Positions 1-9,084 of a stretch of DNA of 64,000 bases are shown here, in pieces. The translations under genes and the position numbers were made by a program. The stretch is from contig CAXTVM010000013.1 of the NCBI GenBank assembly GCA_964247725.1, forward strand, positions 1 to 64,000, given 5' to 3'. The notes beneath the pieces were generated by a model. That model ran no database searches. It saw nothing but the letters and a program-made list of their open reading frames with translations, and was not told the DNA's origin. The first letter of the stretch is position 1. Each line of letters begins with the position of its first letter. The DNA is from Lichenicola sp964247725. GTDB lineage: Bacteria > Pseudomonadota > Alphaproteobacteria > Acetobacterales > Acetobacteraceae.

Positions 1-1708
1 GCAGCTTGCGCTTGCGGCTGATGTCGCCGCCGTAGCACTTGGCGGTCACGTCCTTCGACATCGCGCCGATAGTCTCGCGCGCGATCACCCGGCTGCCGAT
101 CGCCGCCTGCACCGCGATCTTGAACAGCTGGCGCGGGATCAGCTTCTTCAGCTTGGCGCAGATCGACCGCCCCCGCGCCTCCGCCGCCAAGCGGTGCGCT
201 ACGAACGACAGCGCATCCACCGGCTCCTGGTTGACCAGGATCGAGATCCGCACGAGGTCGCTCTCCTCGTAGCCGTCGAGCTGATAGTCGAAGCTGGCGT
301 AGCCGCGGCTCACCGACTTCAGCCGGTCGTAGAAGTCGAACACCACCTCGTTCAGCGGCAGCCGGTAGACCGCCATCGCGCGTCCGCCGACATAGGTGAG
401 GTCGGCCTGCTGGCCGCGGCGCTCGCTGCACAGCGTCAGGATCGAGCCGAGATAGTCGTCCGGCACCATGATCGTGGCACGGATCCACGGCTCCTCGATG
501 CTCGCGATCTGCGAGCCGTCGGGCATGTCGGACGGGTTGTGCAGCTCCTCCGTCCGCCCGTCGGTGCGGTGCAGGCGATAGACCACCGACGGCGCGGTGG
601 CGATCAGGTTGAGGTCGAACTCGCGGGACAGGCGCTCCTGGATGATCTCCAGATGCAGCAGGCCGAGGAACCCGCAGCGGAAGCCGAACCCCAGCGCCGC
701 CGACGTCTCGGCCTCGAAATGGAAGCTGGCGTCGTTCAGCCGCAGCTTACCCAGGCTCTCTCGCAGCTTCTCGAAATCGTCCGCGTCGATCGGGAACAGC
801 CCGCACCACACCACCGGCACCGACGGCTTGAAGCCCGGCAGCGCCTCGTCCGCCGGACGGCGGTCCTCGGTGATGGTGTCGCCGACGTTGCAGTCGGCCA
901 CCGTCTTCATCGCCGCGGTGATGTAGCCCATCTCGCCCGGACCCAGCACGTCGACCGGCTTCATGCCCGGGCCGAAGATGCCGACCTGCTCGACGTTGTG
1001 CACGCTGCCCTTGGCCATCATGCGGATCTTGGCGTGACGCCGCAGGTGCCCGTCCTTGATCCGCACCAGGATCACCACGCCGAGATAGGCGTCGTACCAG
1101 CTGTCGACCAGCAGCGCCTTCAGCGGCGCGTTGGCGTCGCCGGTGGGCGGCGGCAGCCGGGTCACCAGCGCCTCCAGCACGCCCTCGATGTTGAGCCCGG
1201 TCTTGGCCGAGATCTCGACCGCGTCGTCGGCCGGGATGCCGACCACGTCCTCGATCTGCTGGCGCACCCGTGCCGGCTCGGCCGCCGGCAGGTCGATCTT
1301 GTTCAGGATCGGCACGATCTCGTGGTGCGCGTCCAGCGCCTGATAGACGTTGGCCAGCGTCTGCGCCTCCACCCCCTGGCTGGCGTCGACCACCAGCAGC
1401 GAGCCCTCGCAGGCGGCCAGCGACCGGCTCACCTCGTAGGCGAAGTCGACGTGGCCGGGCGTGTCCATCAGGTTGAGCACGTAGGTCTGGCCATCCTGGG
1501 CCGGGTAGACCAGCCGCACGGTCTGCGCCTTGATGGTGATGCCGCGCTCGCGCTCGATGTCCATGCTGTCGAGCACCTGGTTGGTCATCTCGCGCTCGGT
1601 GAGCGCGCCGCAGGCCTGGATCAGCCGGTCGGCCAGCGTCGATTTGCCGTGGTCGATGTGAGCGATGATCGAGAAGTTGCGGATCAGCGAGAGCGGGGTG
1701 TCGGTCAT
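1..1708 (-). CDS. lepA: Elongation factor 4 (LepA), C-terminus cut by window edge
   Basis: Ribosome-associated translational GTPase that back-translocates or remodels stalled ribosomes. Reading the minus strand from ATG at 1708 gives the LepA N-terminus with the G1 loop AHIDHGKST (about residues 16-24), the G3 motif DTPGHVDF and the G4 motif NKIDLP. Domain II, the EF-G-like domains III and V, and the LepA-specific C-terminal domain follow, the last visible up to KCYGGDISRKRKL. That motif normally lies about 30 residues before the end of the roughly 600-residue family, so only the extreme C-terminus is missing. No strong Shine-Dalgarno is seen before the start. It is the last visible gene of a minus-strand series beginning at rpmI, and the DUF2075 gene stops 31 bases upstream. 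Confidence 0.97.
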   Translation of the reverse strand, partial: MTDTPLSLIRNFSIIAHIDHGKSTLADRLIQACGALTEREMTNQVLDSMDIERERGITIKAQTVRLVYPAQDGQTYVLNLMDTPGHVDFAYEVSRSLAACEGSLLVVDASQGVEAQTLANVYQALDAHHEIVPILNKIDLPAAEPARVRQQIEDVVGIPADDAVEISAKTGLNIEGVLEALVTRLPPPTGDANAPLKALLVDSWYDAYLGVVILVRIKDGHLRRHAKIRMMAKGSVHNVEQVGIFGPGMKPVDVLGPGEMGYITAAMKTVADCNVGDTITEDRRPADEALPGFKPSVPVVWCGLFPIDADDFEKLRESLGKLRLNDASFHFEAETSAALGFGFRCGFLGLLHLEIIQERLSREFDLNLIATAPSVVYRLHRTDGRTEELHNPSDMPDGSQIASIEEPWIRATIMVPDDYLGSILTLCSERRGQQADLTYVGGRAMAVYRLPLNEVVFDFYDRLKSVSRGYASFDYQLDGYEESDLVRISILVNQEPVDALSFVAHRLAAEARGRSICAKLKKLIPRQLFKIAVQAAIGSRVIARETIGAMSKDVTAKCYGGDISRKRKL

Positions 1709-1739
1709 GGGGTAGAGATAGGCCAAACCGGCGTCCACG

Positions 1740-3731
1740 TCAGTATCCGGGGCCGGACCCAGGGCACGGGCGCACGCCGCAGGACAGTAGGTAACGGGCC
1801 ACCCGCTCGAACAAAGCGGGATCGCGGCTCGGATCCTCGGCATCGCCGCGCGGGACCCAGATCACCGTCTCGTAGCGGGCGCGCGTCAGCAGCACGCGGT
1901 AGCTGTTCAGCCGCCAGGCGATCTTGTCGGGATCGCGCGCCACCTGCCAGCGCGTGCCGCGGAACGAGCGCGCCTGCCAGGCGCCATCCGCACCCTCGCG
2001 CACCAGGTCGCCGTCCCAGCACAGCCCGACATGGTCGAGCTCGAGTCCCTGCACCGAGAACTGCGTCGCCACCAGCTCAAGCGCGTCCGAGGCGCGTACG
2101 TCGCGACGATACCGCCAGTCGTCCAGGAACCAGCGCGCCACCGCGTCGGCGTCCATGTGCGGCAGCTCGCAGCCGAGCCCCTCCGCTCGCAACCGGCGCG
2201 CGCCGGCGCTGGCGACCAGCCCGGCCCGGTGCCGATCCCGCGCCATCGCCCGCAGCGCGGCGCGGAGTGCGGCCAAGTCGCGCGTGAGCCAGAACGGCAC
2301 CGGTCCGTGCGCGCCCACCAGGTGCCGGGCGCCCGCCGCGTCGCCGGCCAGCAGGCGGTCCACCCAGGCGGGAGCCGCGTCGTGCCGCAGCGACCGCACC
2401 GGCACCGACAGGTGCAGCGCCGGCTCGGTGGCGAGGCCCGGCAGACGCGGCAGCCGGTTGCGGGGGTCTGCCGCCGCCAGCACCGTCGCCGGCGCATGCA
2501 CCCGCCAGTCCGGCCGCTCCGCCAGCGCCCGGCCCCACTCCGCCAGCCCGCCCTCGCCGTCATGGATCTCCTGCCCGGTGCCGATCAGGCAGACGATGGC
2601 GGCGTGCTCAAGGTGCCGCGCCATAATGTCGAGCAGGTGGGCCGGCTCCGACCGCGACAGCCGCACCGGTCGGTCCTGCGTCCGTCGCACGGCGTGCGCC
2701 GCGGTCCAGCTGCGCTGCGCCTCGTCGATCACCACCACCTGCTCCGGCGGCACCTCGTCCGGCCGCGCCACGTAGAGGTCGCGGAAGCGCGGCAGCGCCT
2801 GGATCACCCCCTCGACGCGGTGCGCCGCCAGCCGCCGCGCGCGGGGGGCATGGGCCGCGTTGCGCACCAGCGCCTCGCGCAGCACGTGCACCAGCGTCGG
2901 GTTGCCGGTGAGGAAGCTCGCCGCCCGCGGTTCGGTGCCAACGCCGAACGCTGCGTTCAGCCCGCACAGCGTCTTGCCGGCGCCAGGGATGCCGGTGACG
3001 AACAGGATGGCCTTGGTTCCGGCCTCGCGATGCAGCGCGAGAACCTGCGCGATCCGGGTCGCGGTCAAGGAGAGGTTGACCGCATCGGCGCGCGCGGCCG
3101 CGATCTCCGCCACGTCGTGCCCGCCATAGAGCAGGCAGGCGGCGTCGATGACGCCCGGCACAGGACGGTAGGCCGCCCGCTCCCAGCCCTCGACGTCGAG
3201 CGCGGCACCACCCGGCATCTGCGCGTCCAGCGCCCGCACCAGCCCAGGCAGGGTCTCGGCGCCGGCCGCGATCGTGGGGGTGACGCCGGCCAGCAGCAGC
3301 GGCATCGTCATCGCCCTCGGCACGCCGTCGCCTGCGACCAGGATCGGCACGATCGCGTGCCGGCGGCTGCCGGCGTGGAAGTCGCGCAGATCGAGCGCGT
3401 AGGACTCCACCTGCGCCAGCCCGGCCGGGACCGCGCGGCCGGCGCCGGTCTTGAACTCCAGCGCGAAGATCGCCCGCGGCGACAGCAGCACCGCATCGAG
3501 CCGCCCGCCCAGGCGCGGGATCTCGAACTCCAGCAGCACCTGCCACTCGTCCGGCGCCGCGAGCCCGGCCAGCACCGCGCGCACGATCGGCAGCTGCGCC
3601 CGCCAGGCGCCGAGCTGCGCCTCCTCGTTGATCCGGTAGCGGCCGAGTGCTGCCAGCGACAGCCCGGCCAGGATCTCGGCGTCCTGGCTCTGCAGGAACG
3701 TCGCGGCGTCCCGCGACCACCAGGCGGTCAC
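1740..3731 (-). CDS. DUF2075-family P-loop ATPase/helicase-like protein
   Basis: Protein of 663 residues from a GTG start (MTAWWSRDAATF). The first ~240 residues include a nuclease-like stretch (RLDAVLLSPRAIFALEFKTG, a D...ExK-type arrangement). A P-loop follows, TGIPGAGKT at about residues 245-253, then a Walker B motif VVVIDEAQRSW near 334, and a C-terminal helicase-like motif LLTRARYETVIW. This order matches DUF2075 (schlafen-like/superfamily 1-related) ATPases, some of which occur in defence or nucleic-acid contexts; the substrate is unknown. The open frame continues upstream of 3731, but that part reads through the neighbouring gene in a different frame, so the GTG was chosen. It starts 5 bases after the preceding gene ends, beside an 8-bp hairpin, so translational coupling is likely. 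Family assignment is fairly sure; function is not. Confidence 0.8.
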   Translation of the reverse strand: MTAWWSRDAATFLQSQDAEILAGLSLAALGRYRINEEAQLGAWRAQLPIVRAVLAGLAAPDEWQVLLEFEIPRLGGRLDAVLLSPRAIFALEFKTGAGRAVPAGLAQVESYALDLRDFHAGSRRHAIVPILVAGDGVPRAMTMPLLLAGVTPTIAAGAETLPGLVRALDAQMPGGAALDVEGWERAAYRPVPGVIDAACLLYGGHDVAEIAAARADAVNLSLTATRIAQVLALHREAGTKAILFVTGIPGAGKTLCGLNAAFGVGTEPRAASFLTGNPTLVHVLREALVRNAAHAPRARRLAAHRVEGVIQALPRFRDLYVARPDEVPPEQVVVIDEAQRSWTAAHAVRRTQDRPVRLSRSEPAHLLDIMARHLEHAAIVCLIGTGQEIHDGEGGLAEWGRALAERPDWRVHAPATVLAAADPRNRLPRLPGLATEPALHLSVPVRSLRHDAAPAWVDRLLAGDAAGARHLVGAHGPVPFWLTRDLAALRAALRAMARDRHRAGLVASAGARRLRAEGLGCELPHMDADAVARWFLDDWRYRRDVRASDALELVATQFSVQGLELDHVGLCWDGDLVREGADGAWQARSFRGTRWQVARDPDKIAWRLNSYRVLLTRARYETVIWVPRGDAEDPSRDPALFERVARYLLSCGVRPCPGSGPGY

Positions 3732-3735
3732 GCAG

Positions 3736-3758
3736 GCTAGCCGACGAAGCCGGCTAGC
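3736..3758. promoter_or_regulatory. Perfect 8-bp inverted repeat at a stop/start junction
   Basis: Arms GCTAGCCG (3736-3743) and CGGCTAGC (3751-3758) surround a 7-base loop. The element contains the stop codon of the proline-rich gene and ends 5 bases before the GTG start of the DUF2075 gene, where a ribosome-binding site would normally lie. A hairpin here could occlude or couple initiation of the downstream gene; this role is inferred. Confidence 0.4.
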
Positions 3759-5302
3759 TCCGTGTCCCGCAGCAGGCGGATGCCGTGACGGCTCGCCTCG
3801 TCCTGCGCACGCTGCGAGAACGGCGCGTTCGAGGCGAGCAGCGTCAGCGTGGCCCCGTGGCGGCTGCCCATCACCGCCGCCTCGTCGACCATCTCGCCGG
3901 TAACGGCGGTGTTGATGGCCCGGCAGCGGATCGCCGCCACCAGCGAGTCGCGCCGGGCGACGATGTCCGGCCCGCTGCCGTCGCCCGGGAAGGCCAGCTG
4001 CGTGGTCCAGCCGGCGCGGGCCAGCGCCGCGGCGCAATGCTTCCGGAACTCGACCGCGGTCGGCACTGGCGGCGGTGGCGGCCGCAGCTCCACCACCTGA
4101 TGGCGGCCCCGCGGCGGCCAGTCGGCGGCTTCCTCGACATGCGCGAAATGACGCCGCCGCCGAGCCACGACCAGGGCCGCCGCCACCGCCCCGATCAGCA
4201 GCATGGTCAGCACGAAGCCGATCAGGAAGCCGTCGCGACTGGGCCGCGACGGCGGCTGGTTTAAGCGGGGCGGCCAGGGCGGCGATGCTGTGGGCGGCGG
4301 CGGCGGCGGGGCCGATGTCGCAGCTGGGGGAGCGGCGGCCGACGGCGCCGCCGAGAGCGCTGCAGGAGGTGTCGCCAGGACGGAATTGGTCCCGGCAGTC
4401 GGCGCCGCCGCGGTCGGTACCTGCGCTGGCACCGGAACCGGTCGTGGTGCCTGAGGTGCTGCCGAGGCGGCATCGGTTCTGACGGTCGGAACCTGCGCCG
4501 GCACCGGAACCGACGCTGGACCGGGCGCTGGCACCGGAACCAGTTTTGGTGCCGGAGGTGCTGCCGAGGCGGCATCGGTCGTGGTCGTCGGCGCCGCCGC
4601 GGCCGGGACCTGTGCCGGCACCGGAACCTGCGCTGGACCCGGTGCGGGTTGGAGGACCGGGTTCGGCGCGGCGGCGCGGGAACCGGCGGCGGCCTCGCCC
4701 TGGTCGCTCAGGCTCGGGGCCGGCACCGGCACCGGGTTCTGTGGCTCCTGCCTGTTCTCCGCTCCGGGCACCGTGTCAGACGGGGCTGCGCCAATCCTGC
4801 CGGCGGGCTGGCCGGGGGACGGGCCGGCGTTCGGGCCGATGCCTGGAACGGCGGTCCCGCTGGGGGCGCTCACGACTGATGGCGACGCGGTCGTGGGCGA
4901 TGGGGTCGCGGTCCCGGCCACGGGGACCGGCGCCGGGACGATCGCGGGCCGCGTCGGCGACCGCAGCACTTCGATGTCGCGCTCGAGCACGAACAGAGGC
5001 GGCTCGCCGATCCGTGGGGGCACCCGGCGGACCAGCGCCATACCCGCCTGCCGCGCGATCACGTCGAGCGGCAGCGCCGGCCCGAGCGGGAAGCAGCGCC
5101 CGCGGCGCCGGACCGAGCGGGCCCAATCGACACCGGCCCCCCGCCCCTCCGGCCCATCCAGTGCCACCGTCGCCGCCGCGTCGACGCAGCCGTACACAGC
5201 GCGTCCGACATGGTAGCGCGTGGCGGCCGCCCCCGCGGGCCCCGTCGGCCCAAAGGCGAGAAGCAGCGCGACCAGCACCGTGACCGGCAGGCAAGTTCTC
5301 AT
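3737..5302 (-). CDS. Membrane-anchored proline-rich protein with degenerate Mrr-like nuclease domain
   Basis: Protein of 521 residues. A signal peptide-like N-terminus (MRTCLPVTVLVALLLAFG, cleavage near the AGA-A at 24-26) is followed by a small domain with two cysteines to about residue 125. Residues 130-355 are rich in Pro, Ala and Val with repeated VPVPAQVP units. A membrane helix lies at about 358-381, followed by a basic stop-transfer. The last ~105 residues (from EFRKHCAAALARAGW) resemble the Mrr/restriction-endonuclease-like fold: GPDIVARR, then AIRCRAI, then a helix rich in VMGSRHGATLTLL. Active Mrr-like domains carry Q-x-K after the second strand; here the triad reads R-C-R, so catalysis is probably lost. 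Topology suggests the nuclease-like domain is cytoplasmic. Start ATG at 5302 follows a GGGGGA stretch. Function unknown. Confidence 0.7.
   Translation of the reverse strand: MRTCLPVTVLVALLLAFGPTGPAGAAATRYHVGRAVYGCVDAAATVALDGPEGRGAGVDWARSVRRRGRCFPLGPALPLDVIARQAGMALVRRVPPRIGEPPLFVLERDIEVLRSPTRPAIVPAPVPVAGTATPSPTTASPSVVSAPSGTAVPGIGPNAGPSPGQPAGRIGAAPSDTVPGAENRQEPQNPVPVPAPSLSDQGEAAAGSRAAAPNPVLQPAPGPAQVPVPAQVPAAAAPTTTTDAASAAPPAPKLVPVPAPGPASVPVPAQVPTVRTDAASAAPQAPRPVPVPAQVPTAAAPTAGTNSVLATPPAALSAAPSAAAPPAATSAPPPPPPTASPPWPPRLNQPPSRPSRDGFLIGFVLTMLLIGAVAAALVVARRRRHFAHVEEAADWPPRGRHQVVELRPPPPPVPTAVEFRKHCAAALARAGWTTQLAFPGDGSGPDIVARRDSLVAAIRCRAINTAVTGEMVDEAAVMGSRHGATLTLLASNAPFSQRAQDEASRHGIRLLRDTELAGFVG
4420..4640. 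repeat. In-frame 102-bp period repeat in proline-rich linker
   Basis: The stretch GAGGTGCTGCCGAGGCGGCA recurs at 4453 and 4555, exactly 102 bases (34 codons) apart, with diverged copies of the flanking ACCTGC...GGCACCGGAACC units around it. The repeats encode the VPVPAQVP-type linker. Because the period is a multiple of three, unit loss or gain would keep the reading frame. Confidence 0.6.
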
Positions 5303-5394
5303 GGCATCCCCCGCCGGTAAGACGTGCAGTCTGGCTGATCGTTCCGGTCGCGTCTCTACCTGGCGGCCCCGCCGCGCCGCGGCACTGTGGCGGT

Positions 5395-7869
5395 TCAGCC
5401 GCGCAGGGTGGCTCCGGTCGCCTTGCTGACTGCCGCCACCACCCGATCGCAGGCCGCCTCCAGCTCGGCATCGGTCAGCGTGCGCTCGCGCGGCTGGAAC
5501 ACCACCTCGATGCCGAGCGAGCGCACGCCTTCCGGCAGGGTGTCGCCCTCGTAGAGGTCGAACGGCGCGACGGCGGCGACCAGGCCGCGATCGGCGCCGC
5601 GGGCGGCGCGGAGCACCGCCTCCGCGGTCACCGCGTGCGCCACCAGGAAGGCGAAGTCGCGCCGCACCGGCTGCAGCGACCACAGCTCAGGGGCCGCCCG
5701 GCGCCGGCGCTTCGGGTCCGGGACCCGATCGAGGAACAGCTCGAAGGCGACCGCGTCGTCGTCCTGGCCGAGTTCCGCCAGCAGCCCGGGATGCAGGGCG
5801 CCGAAGCGGGCGAGCACGGTCTTGGGACCCTGCCGCAGCACGCCCGAGCGGCCCGGATGGTAGTGCGCCGGGGCATCGGCGGTCACCGATACCGCCTCCA
5901 TCGGCACGCCCAGCGCGCCCAGCAGCGCGATCGCGTCCGCCTTCGCGTCCCACAGCGAGACCGGCCGCGACGGCCGGGCCGGGTGGCGCGGCGTGCGTCC
6001 GGTGCGCAGACCGGCCGCGATCAGGCGCTGGCCGTCCGCCTCGAAGCCGGCGCCGACTTCGAACAAAGCAAGGTCGGCCTGTCCGCGCGCCGCGTTGCGG
6101 GCGGCCGCCTCGACCAGCGTCGCCAGCGGCGTCGGCCGCATCTGGTCGAGGTCGGCGGCGATCGGGTTCAGCAGGCGCAAGGCCTCCGGGGCGTCACCGA
6201 ACCGCTGCGCCTGCGCCCGCGACGTGAAGCTGAAGCCGATGCATTCGGCCAGGCCGCGCGCCGCCAGCACCCGGCGCGCCACCGCGCTGCGCGCCTGCCG
6301 CGGAGTCAGCGACGGCAGCGGCACCGGTGCCGTCGGCGGCAGCGTCACCGCCGGCACCGCGTCGAGCCCGCGCAGCCGCAACACCTCCTCGACCAGGTCG
6401 CACTCGGCCTCGATTTCCGCCACGTTCTGCCAGGCCGCCGCCCGATCTGCCGCACGTTCCAAGGTGGTCTCTGCTGGCGCCACTAGTTGGCCGACCTGAG
6501 CGATATCGTTGCGCCAGGACGGCACCGCAAAAACCGCGCGTGCCTCGTCGCGCGACCGCAGCGCGAAGCCGAGCCGCTCCAGCGCCTGCACCGCCTCGTC
6601 CGGCGGCACCGCCAGGCCGCCGAGCTCGGCCAGGCGGCTGAACCGTAGCCCAGCCTCGCGCCGCCAGTCCGGCTCCGCCCCGGCCGAGACCACCTCGCTC
6701 GCCTCGCCGCCGCACAGCTCGACGATCATGCCGGTGGCGGCCTGCAGGGCGGCCATCGGCAGCGCCGGATCAATGCCGCGCTCGAAGCGCTGCCGCGCCT
6801 CGGAGGCGATCCCGTGCCGGCGTCCGGACAGCGCCACCCGGACCGGCTCGAACAGCGCGCACTCGACGAACACCGAAGTGGTGTCCGCGCCGGCCCCGGT
6901 GGCCTCGCCGCCCATCAGGCCGGCGAAGGACTGCACGCCGGCGGCGTCGGCGATGACGCAATCCTCCGCATCGGCGACGTAATCCCGCCCGTCCAGCGCC
7001 CGCAACGTCTCGCCGGCGCCGCGGCGCAGCGTCAGCACGGGGCCTGCGATGCGGCCGGCGTCGAACACGTGCAGCGGCCGGCCGAGGTCGACGCTGAAAT
7101 AGTTGGTGACGTCGACCAGCGCGCTGATCGGCCGCACCCCCACCGCCCGCAGCCGCTCCTGCAGCCAGGACGGCGAGGGCCCGTTGCGGACGCCGCGGAT
7201 GGTCCGGCCGAGCACGTAGGGGCAGGCCCCGGGGAACGCGTTCTCCCAGACCACCGGGCTGTCGTAACGGCCCTCCACGGCCTGCGCCAGCCACGGCCGC
7301 AGGTGGCCGAGCCCGGCCGCGGCCAGGTCGCGAGCAATGCCGCGCACCGCCAGCGCGTCGCCGCGGTTGGGGGTGACGGCAATCGTGAACACCGGATCGT
7401 CGAGCCCGGCGAAGTCGGCGTAGGACTGGCCGGGCGTGGTGTTCGGCGGCAGCTCGGCGATGCCGTCATGCTCGGCACCGAGCCCGAGCTCGCGCAGGCT
7501 GCACAGCATGCCGTCGCTGCGCTGGCCGCGGATCTCGCCCGCCCTGATGGTGTTCCCGCTCTCGGGGATCACCGTCCCGGGCGGGGCAAACACCACGGCG
7601 ATCCCGGCGCGCGCGTTCGGCGCCCCGCACACCACCTGCACCGGACCGGCACCGTCGAGGCCGGTCTCGACCGTGCACACGCGCAGCCGGTCGGCGTTCG
7701 GGTGCGGATCAGCGGTGAGGATGCGGGCGGTGCGGAACGGGGCCAGTGCCGCGCCGCGGTCCTCGATGCCCTCCACCTCGAGCCCAATCCGGTTCAGCGC
7801 CGCCGCGATCTCGGCCACCGTAGCTTGGGTGTCGAGGTGGTCGCGCAGCCAGGAGAGCGTGAACCGCAT
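5395..7869 (-). CDS. pheT: Phenylalanine-tRNA ligase beta subunit
   Basis: Beta subunit of the heterotetrameric PheRS that charges tRNA-Phe. At 824 residues it has the full family length. It starts MRFTLSWLRDHL, has the N-terminal OB-fold tRNA-binding domain (DPHPNADRLRVC near residue 55), the B3/B4 editing domain, a B5 domain, the catalytic-like core and the C-terminal anticodon-binding (FDX-ACB) domain beginning near LQPVRRDFAF. The ATG at 7869 follows GAGGG with suitable spacing and lies two bases after the pheS stop, so the two subunits are co-translated. It belongs to the rpmI-rplT-pheS-pheT arrangement common in bacteria. Confidence 0.98.
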   Translation of the reverse strand: MRFTLSWLRDHLDTQATVAEIAAALNRIGLEVEGIEDRGAALAPFRTARILTADPHPNADRLRVCTVETGLDGAGPVQVVCGAPNARAGIAVVFAPPGTVIPESGNTIRAGEIRGQRSDGMLCSLRELGLGAEHDGIAELPPNTTPGQSYADFAGLDDPVFTIAVTPNRGDALAVRGIARDLAAAGLGHLRPWLAQAVEGRYDSPVVWENAFPGACPYVLGRTIRGVRNGPSPSWLQERLRAVGVRPISALVDVTNYFSVDLGRPLHVFDAGRIAGPVLTLRRGAGETLRALDGRDYVADAEDCVIADAAGVQSFAGLMGGEATGAGADTTSVFVECALFEPVRVALSGRRHGIASEARQRFERGIDPALPMAALQAATGMIVELCGGEASEVVSAGAEPDWRREAGLRFSRLAELGGLAVPPDEAVQALERLGFALRSRDEARAVFAVPSWRNDIAQVGQLVAPAETTLERAADRAAAWQNVAEIEAECDLVEEVLRLRGLDAVPAVTLPPTAPVPLPSLTPRQARSAVARRVLAARGLAECIGFSFTSRAQAQRFGDAPEALRLLNPIAADLDQMRPTPLATLVEAAARNAARGQADLALFEVGAGFEADGQRLIAAGLRTGRTPRHPARPSRPVSLWDAKADAIALLGALGVPMEAVSVTADAPAHYHPGRSGVLRQGPKTVLARFGALHPGLLAELGQDDDAVAFELFLDRVPDPKRRRRAAPELWSLQPVRRDFAFLVAHAVTAEAVLRAARGADRGLVAAVAPFDLYEGDTLPEGVRSLGIEVVFQPRERTLTDAELEAACDRVVAAVSKATGATLRG

Positions 7870-7871
7870 GG

Positions 7872-8978
7872 CTAGAAGCCCTCATGCAGGCTGACCGACG
7901 ACAGCGCACCGTGGCCGTAGTGCCGCAGCCAGCGCAGGTCGCTCTCGTAGAACGCGCGCAGGTCGGGGATGCCGTGCTTCAGCATGGTCAGGCGCTCGAT
8001 GCCCAGGCCGAAGGCGAAGCCCTGCCATTGCCGGGGATCGAGCCCGCAATTGGCCAGCACGCGCGGATGCACCATGCCCGAGCCCAGCACCTCGAGCCAG
8101 TCGCCATCGCCGCCGCCGCCGATCTCCCCGGTGCGCCGGCTCCAGCCGATGTCGACCTCCATCGACGGCTCGGTGAACGGGAAGTAGGAGGCGCGGAACC
8201 GCACCGGCAGCGACGGCAGCGCGAAGAAGGCGCGCAGGAACTCGATCAGCGTGCCCTTCAGGTGGCCGAGCGTGATGGCGCCGGCGCCGCTAGCCGGGCC
8301 GATCACCAGCCCCTCGCACTGGTGGAACATCGGCGAATGGGTGGCGTCATGGTCGGCGCGGTAGGTGCGGCCGGGCACGATGATGCGGATCGGCGGCGGC
8401 GTCGCCAGCATGGTGCGGACCTGCACCCCCGAGGTCTGCGTCCGCAGCACCCGGCTCGACGGCGCCTCGCCCGCGAGTGGCGGCAGGTAGAAGGTGTCGT
8501 GGTCCGTGCGCGCCGGATGGTGTGCGGGCGTGTTGAGGGCGGAGAAGTTGTGCCAGTCGGTCTCGACGTCGGGGCCCTCGGCGACGCCGAAGCCCATGGC
8601 GCCGAAGATCGCCGTCATCTCCTCGACCGTACGGCCGAGCGGATGCAGGCTGCCCGCCAGCGTGGCCAGCGCCTCCGGCGCCGGCGGCAGCGTGACGTCG
8701 ACCCGCCCGGCCTGCAGCCGCGCCTCCAGCGCCGCCGCCTCCAGCGCCCGGCCGCGTGCCTCGATCGCAGCCGCCAGCTCGTCGCGCAGCGCGTTCAGCG
8801 CGGCGCCGCGGGCTCGGCGCTGCTCGGGCGCCGCGCGGCCGAGCTCCTTCAGCAGCGTGGTCAGCCGTCCGGCCTTGCCCAGCATGCCGACCCGGACCGC
8901 ATCCCAGGCGCGATGGTCGGCCGCCGCCGCCAGGGCGGCCAGCGTGTCCTGCTTCAGCGTGTCCAGGTCGTCGGGCAT
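7872..8978 (-). CDS. pheS: Phenylalanine-tRNA ligase alpha subunit
   Basis: Catalytic subunit of PheRS, 368 residues from ATG at 8978, which is preceded by GAGGA at 5 bases. An upstream in-frame ATG would add eleven residues but has no ribosome-binding site. An N-terminal coiled-coil region precedes the class II synthetase core. Motif 2 region FTEPSMEVDIGW, then GMVHPRVLANCGLDP and motif 3 GFAFGLGIERLTML are all present, so the enzyme should be active. The gene is immediately followed by pheT. Confidence 0.98.
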   Translation of the reverse strand: MPDDLDTLKQDTLAALAAAADHRAWDAVRVGMLGKAGRLTTLLKELGRAAPEQRRARGAALNALRDELAAAIEARGRALEAAALEARLQAGRVDVTLPPAPEALATLAGSLHPLGRTVEEMTAIFGAMGFGVAEGPDVETDWHNFSALNTPAHHPARTDHDTFYLPPLAGEAPSSRVLRTQTSGVQVRTMLATPPPIRIIVPGRTYRADHDATHSPMFHQCEGLVIGPASGAGAITLGHLKGTLIEFLRAFFALPSLPVRFRASYFPFTEPSMEVDIGWSRRTGEIGGGGDGDWLEVLGSGMVHPRVLANCGLDPRQWQGFAFGLGIERLTMLKHGIPDLRAFYESDLRWLRHYGHGALSSVSLHEGF

Positions 8979-9084
8979 CGTCGTCCTCGGGCCATGGCGG
9001 GCCCGGCCCATGCCCTAGACCCGCGACGGGCGACTGCCTTAGCCGATCCGGACCGCGCCTGCCAGCGTGCCCGGGCCGCCTCCT

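Noticed and set aside
194..2287. Long plus-strand open frames opposite lepA and the DUF2075 gene, and similar long antisense frames throughout
   Set aside because: They mirror the codon structure of the real genes at about 70% GC, have biased Arg/Ala/Gly composition, no ribosome-binding sites and no recognisable domains.
4420..4640. Regular spaced repeats as a CRISPR array
   Set aside because: The repeats lie in frame inside the proline-rich gene, are only partly conserved, and there are no cas genes.
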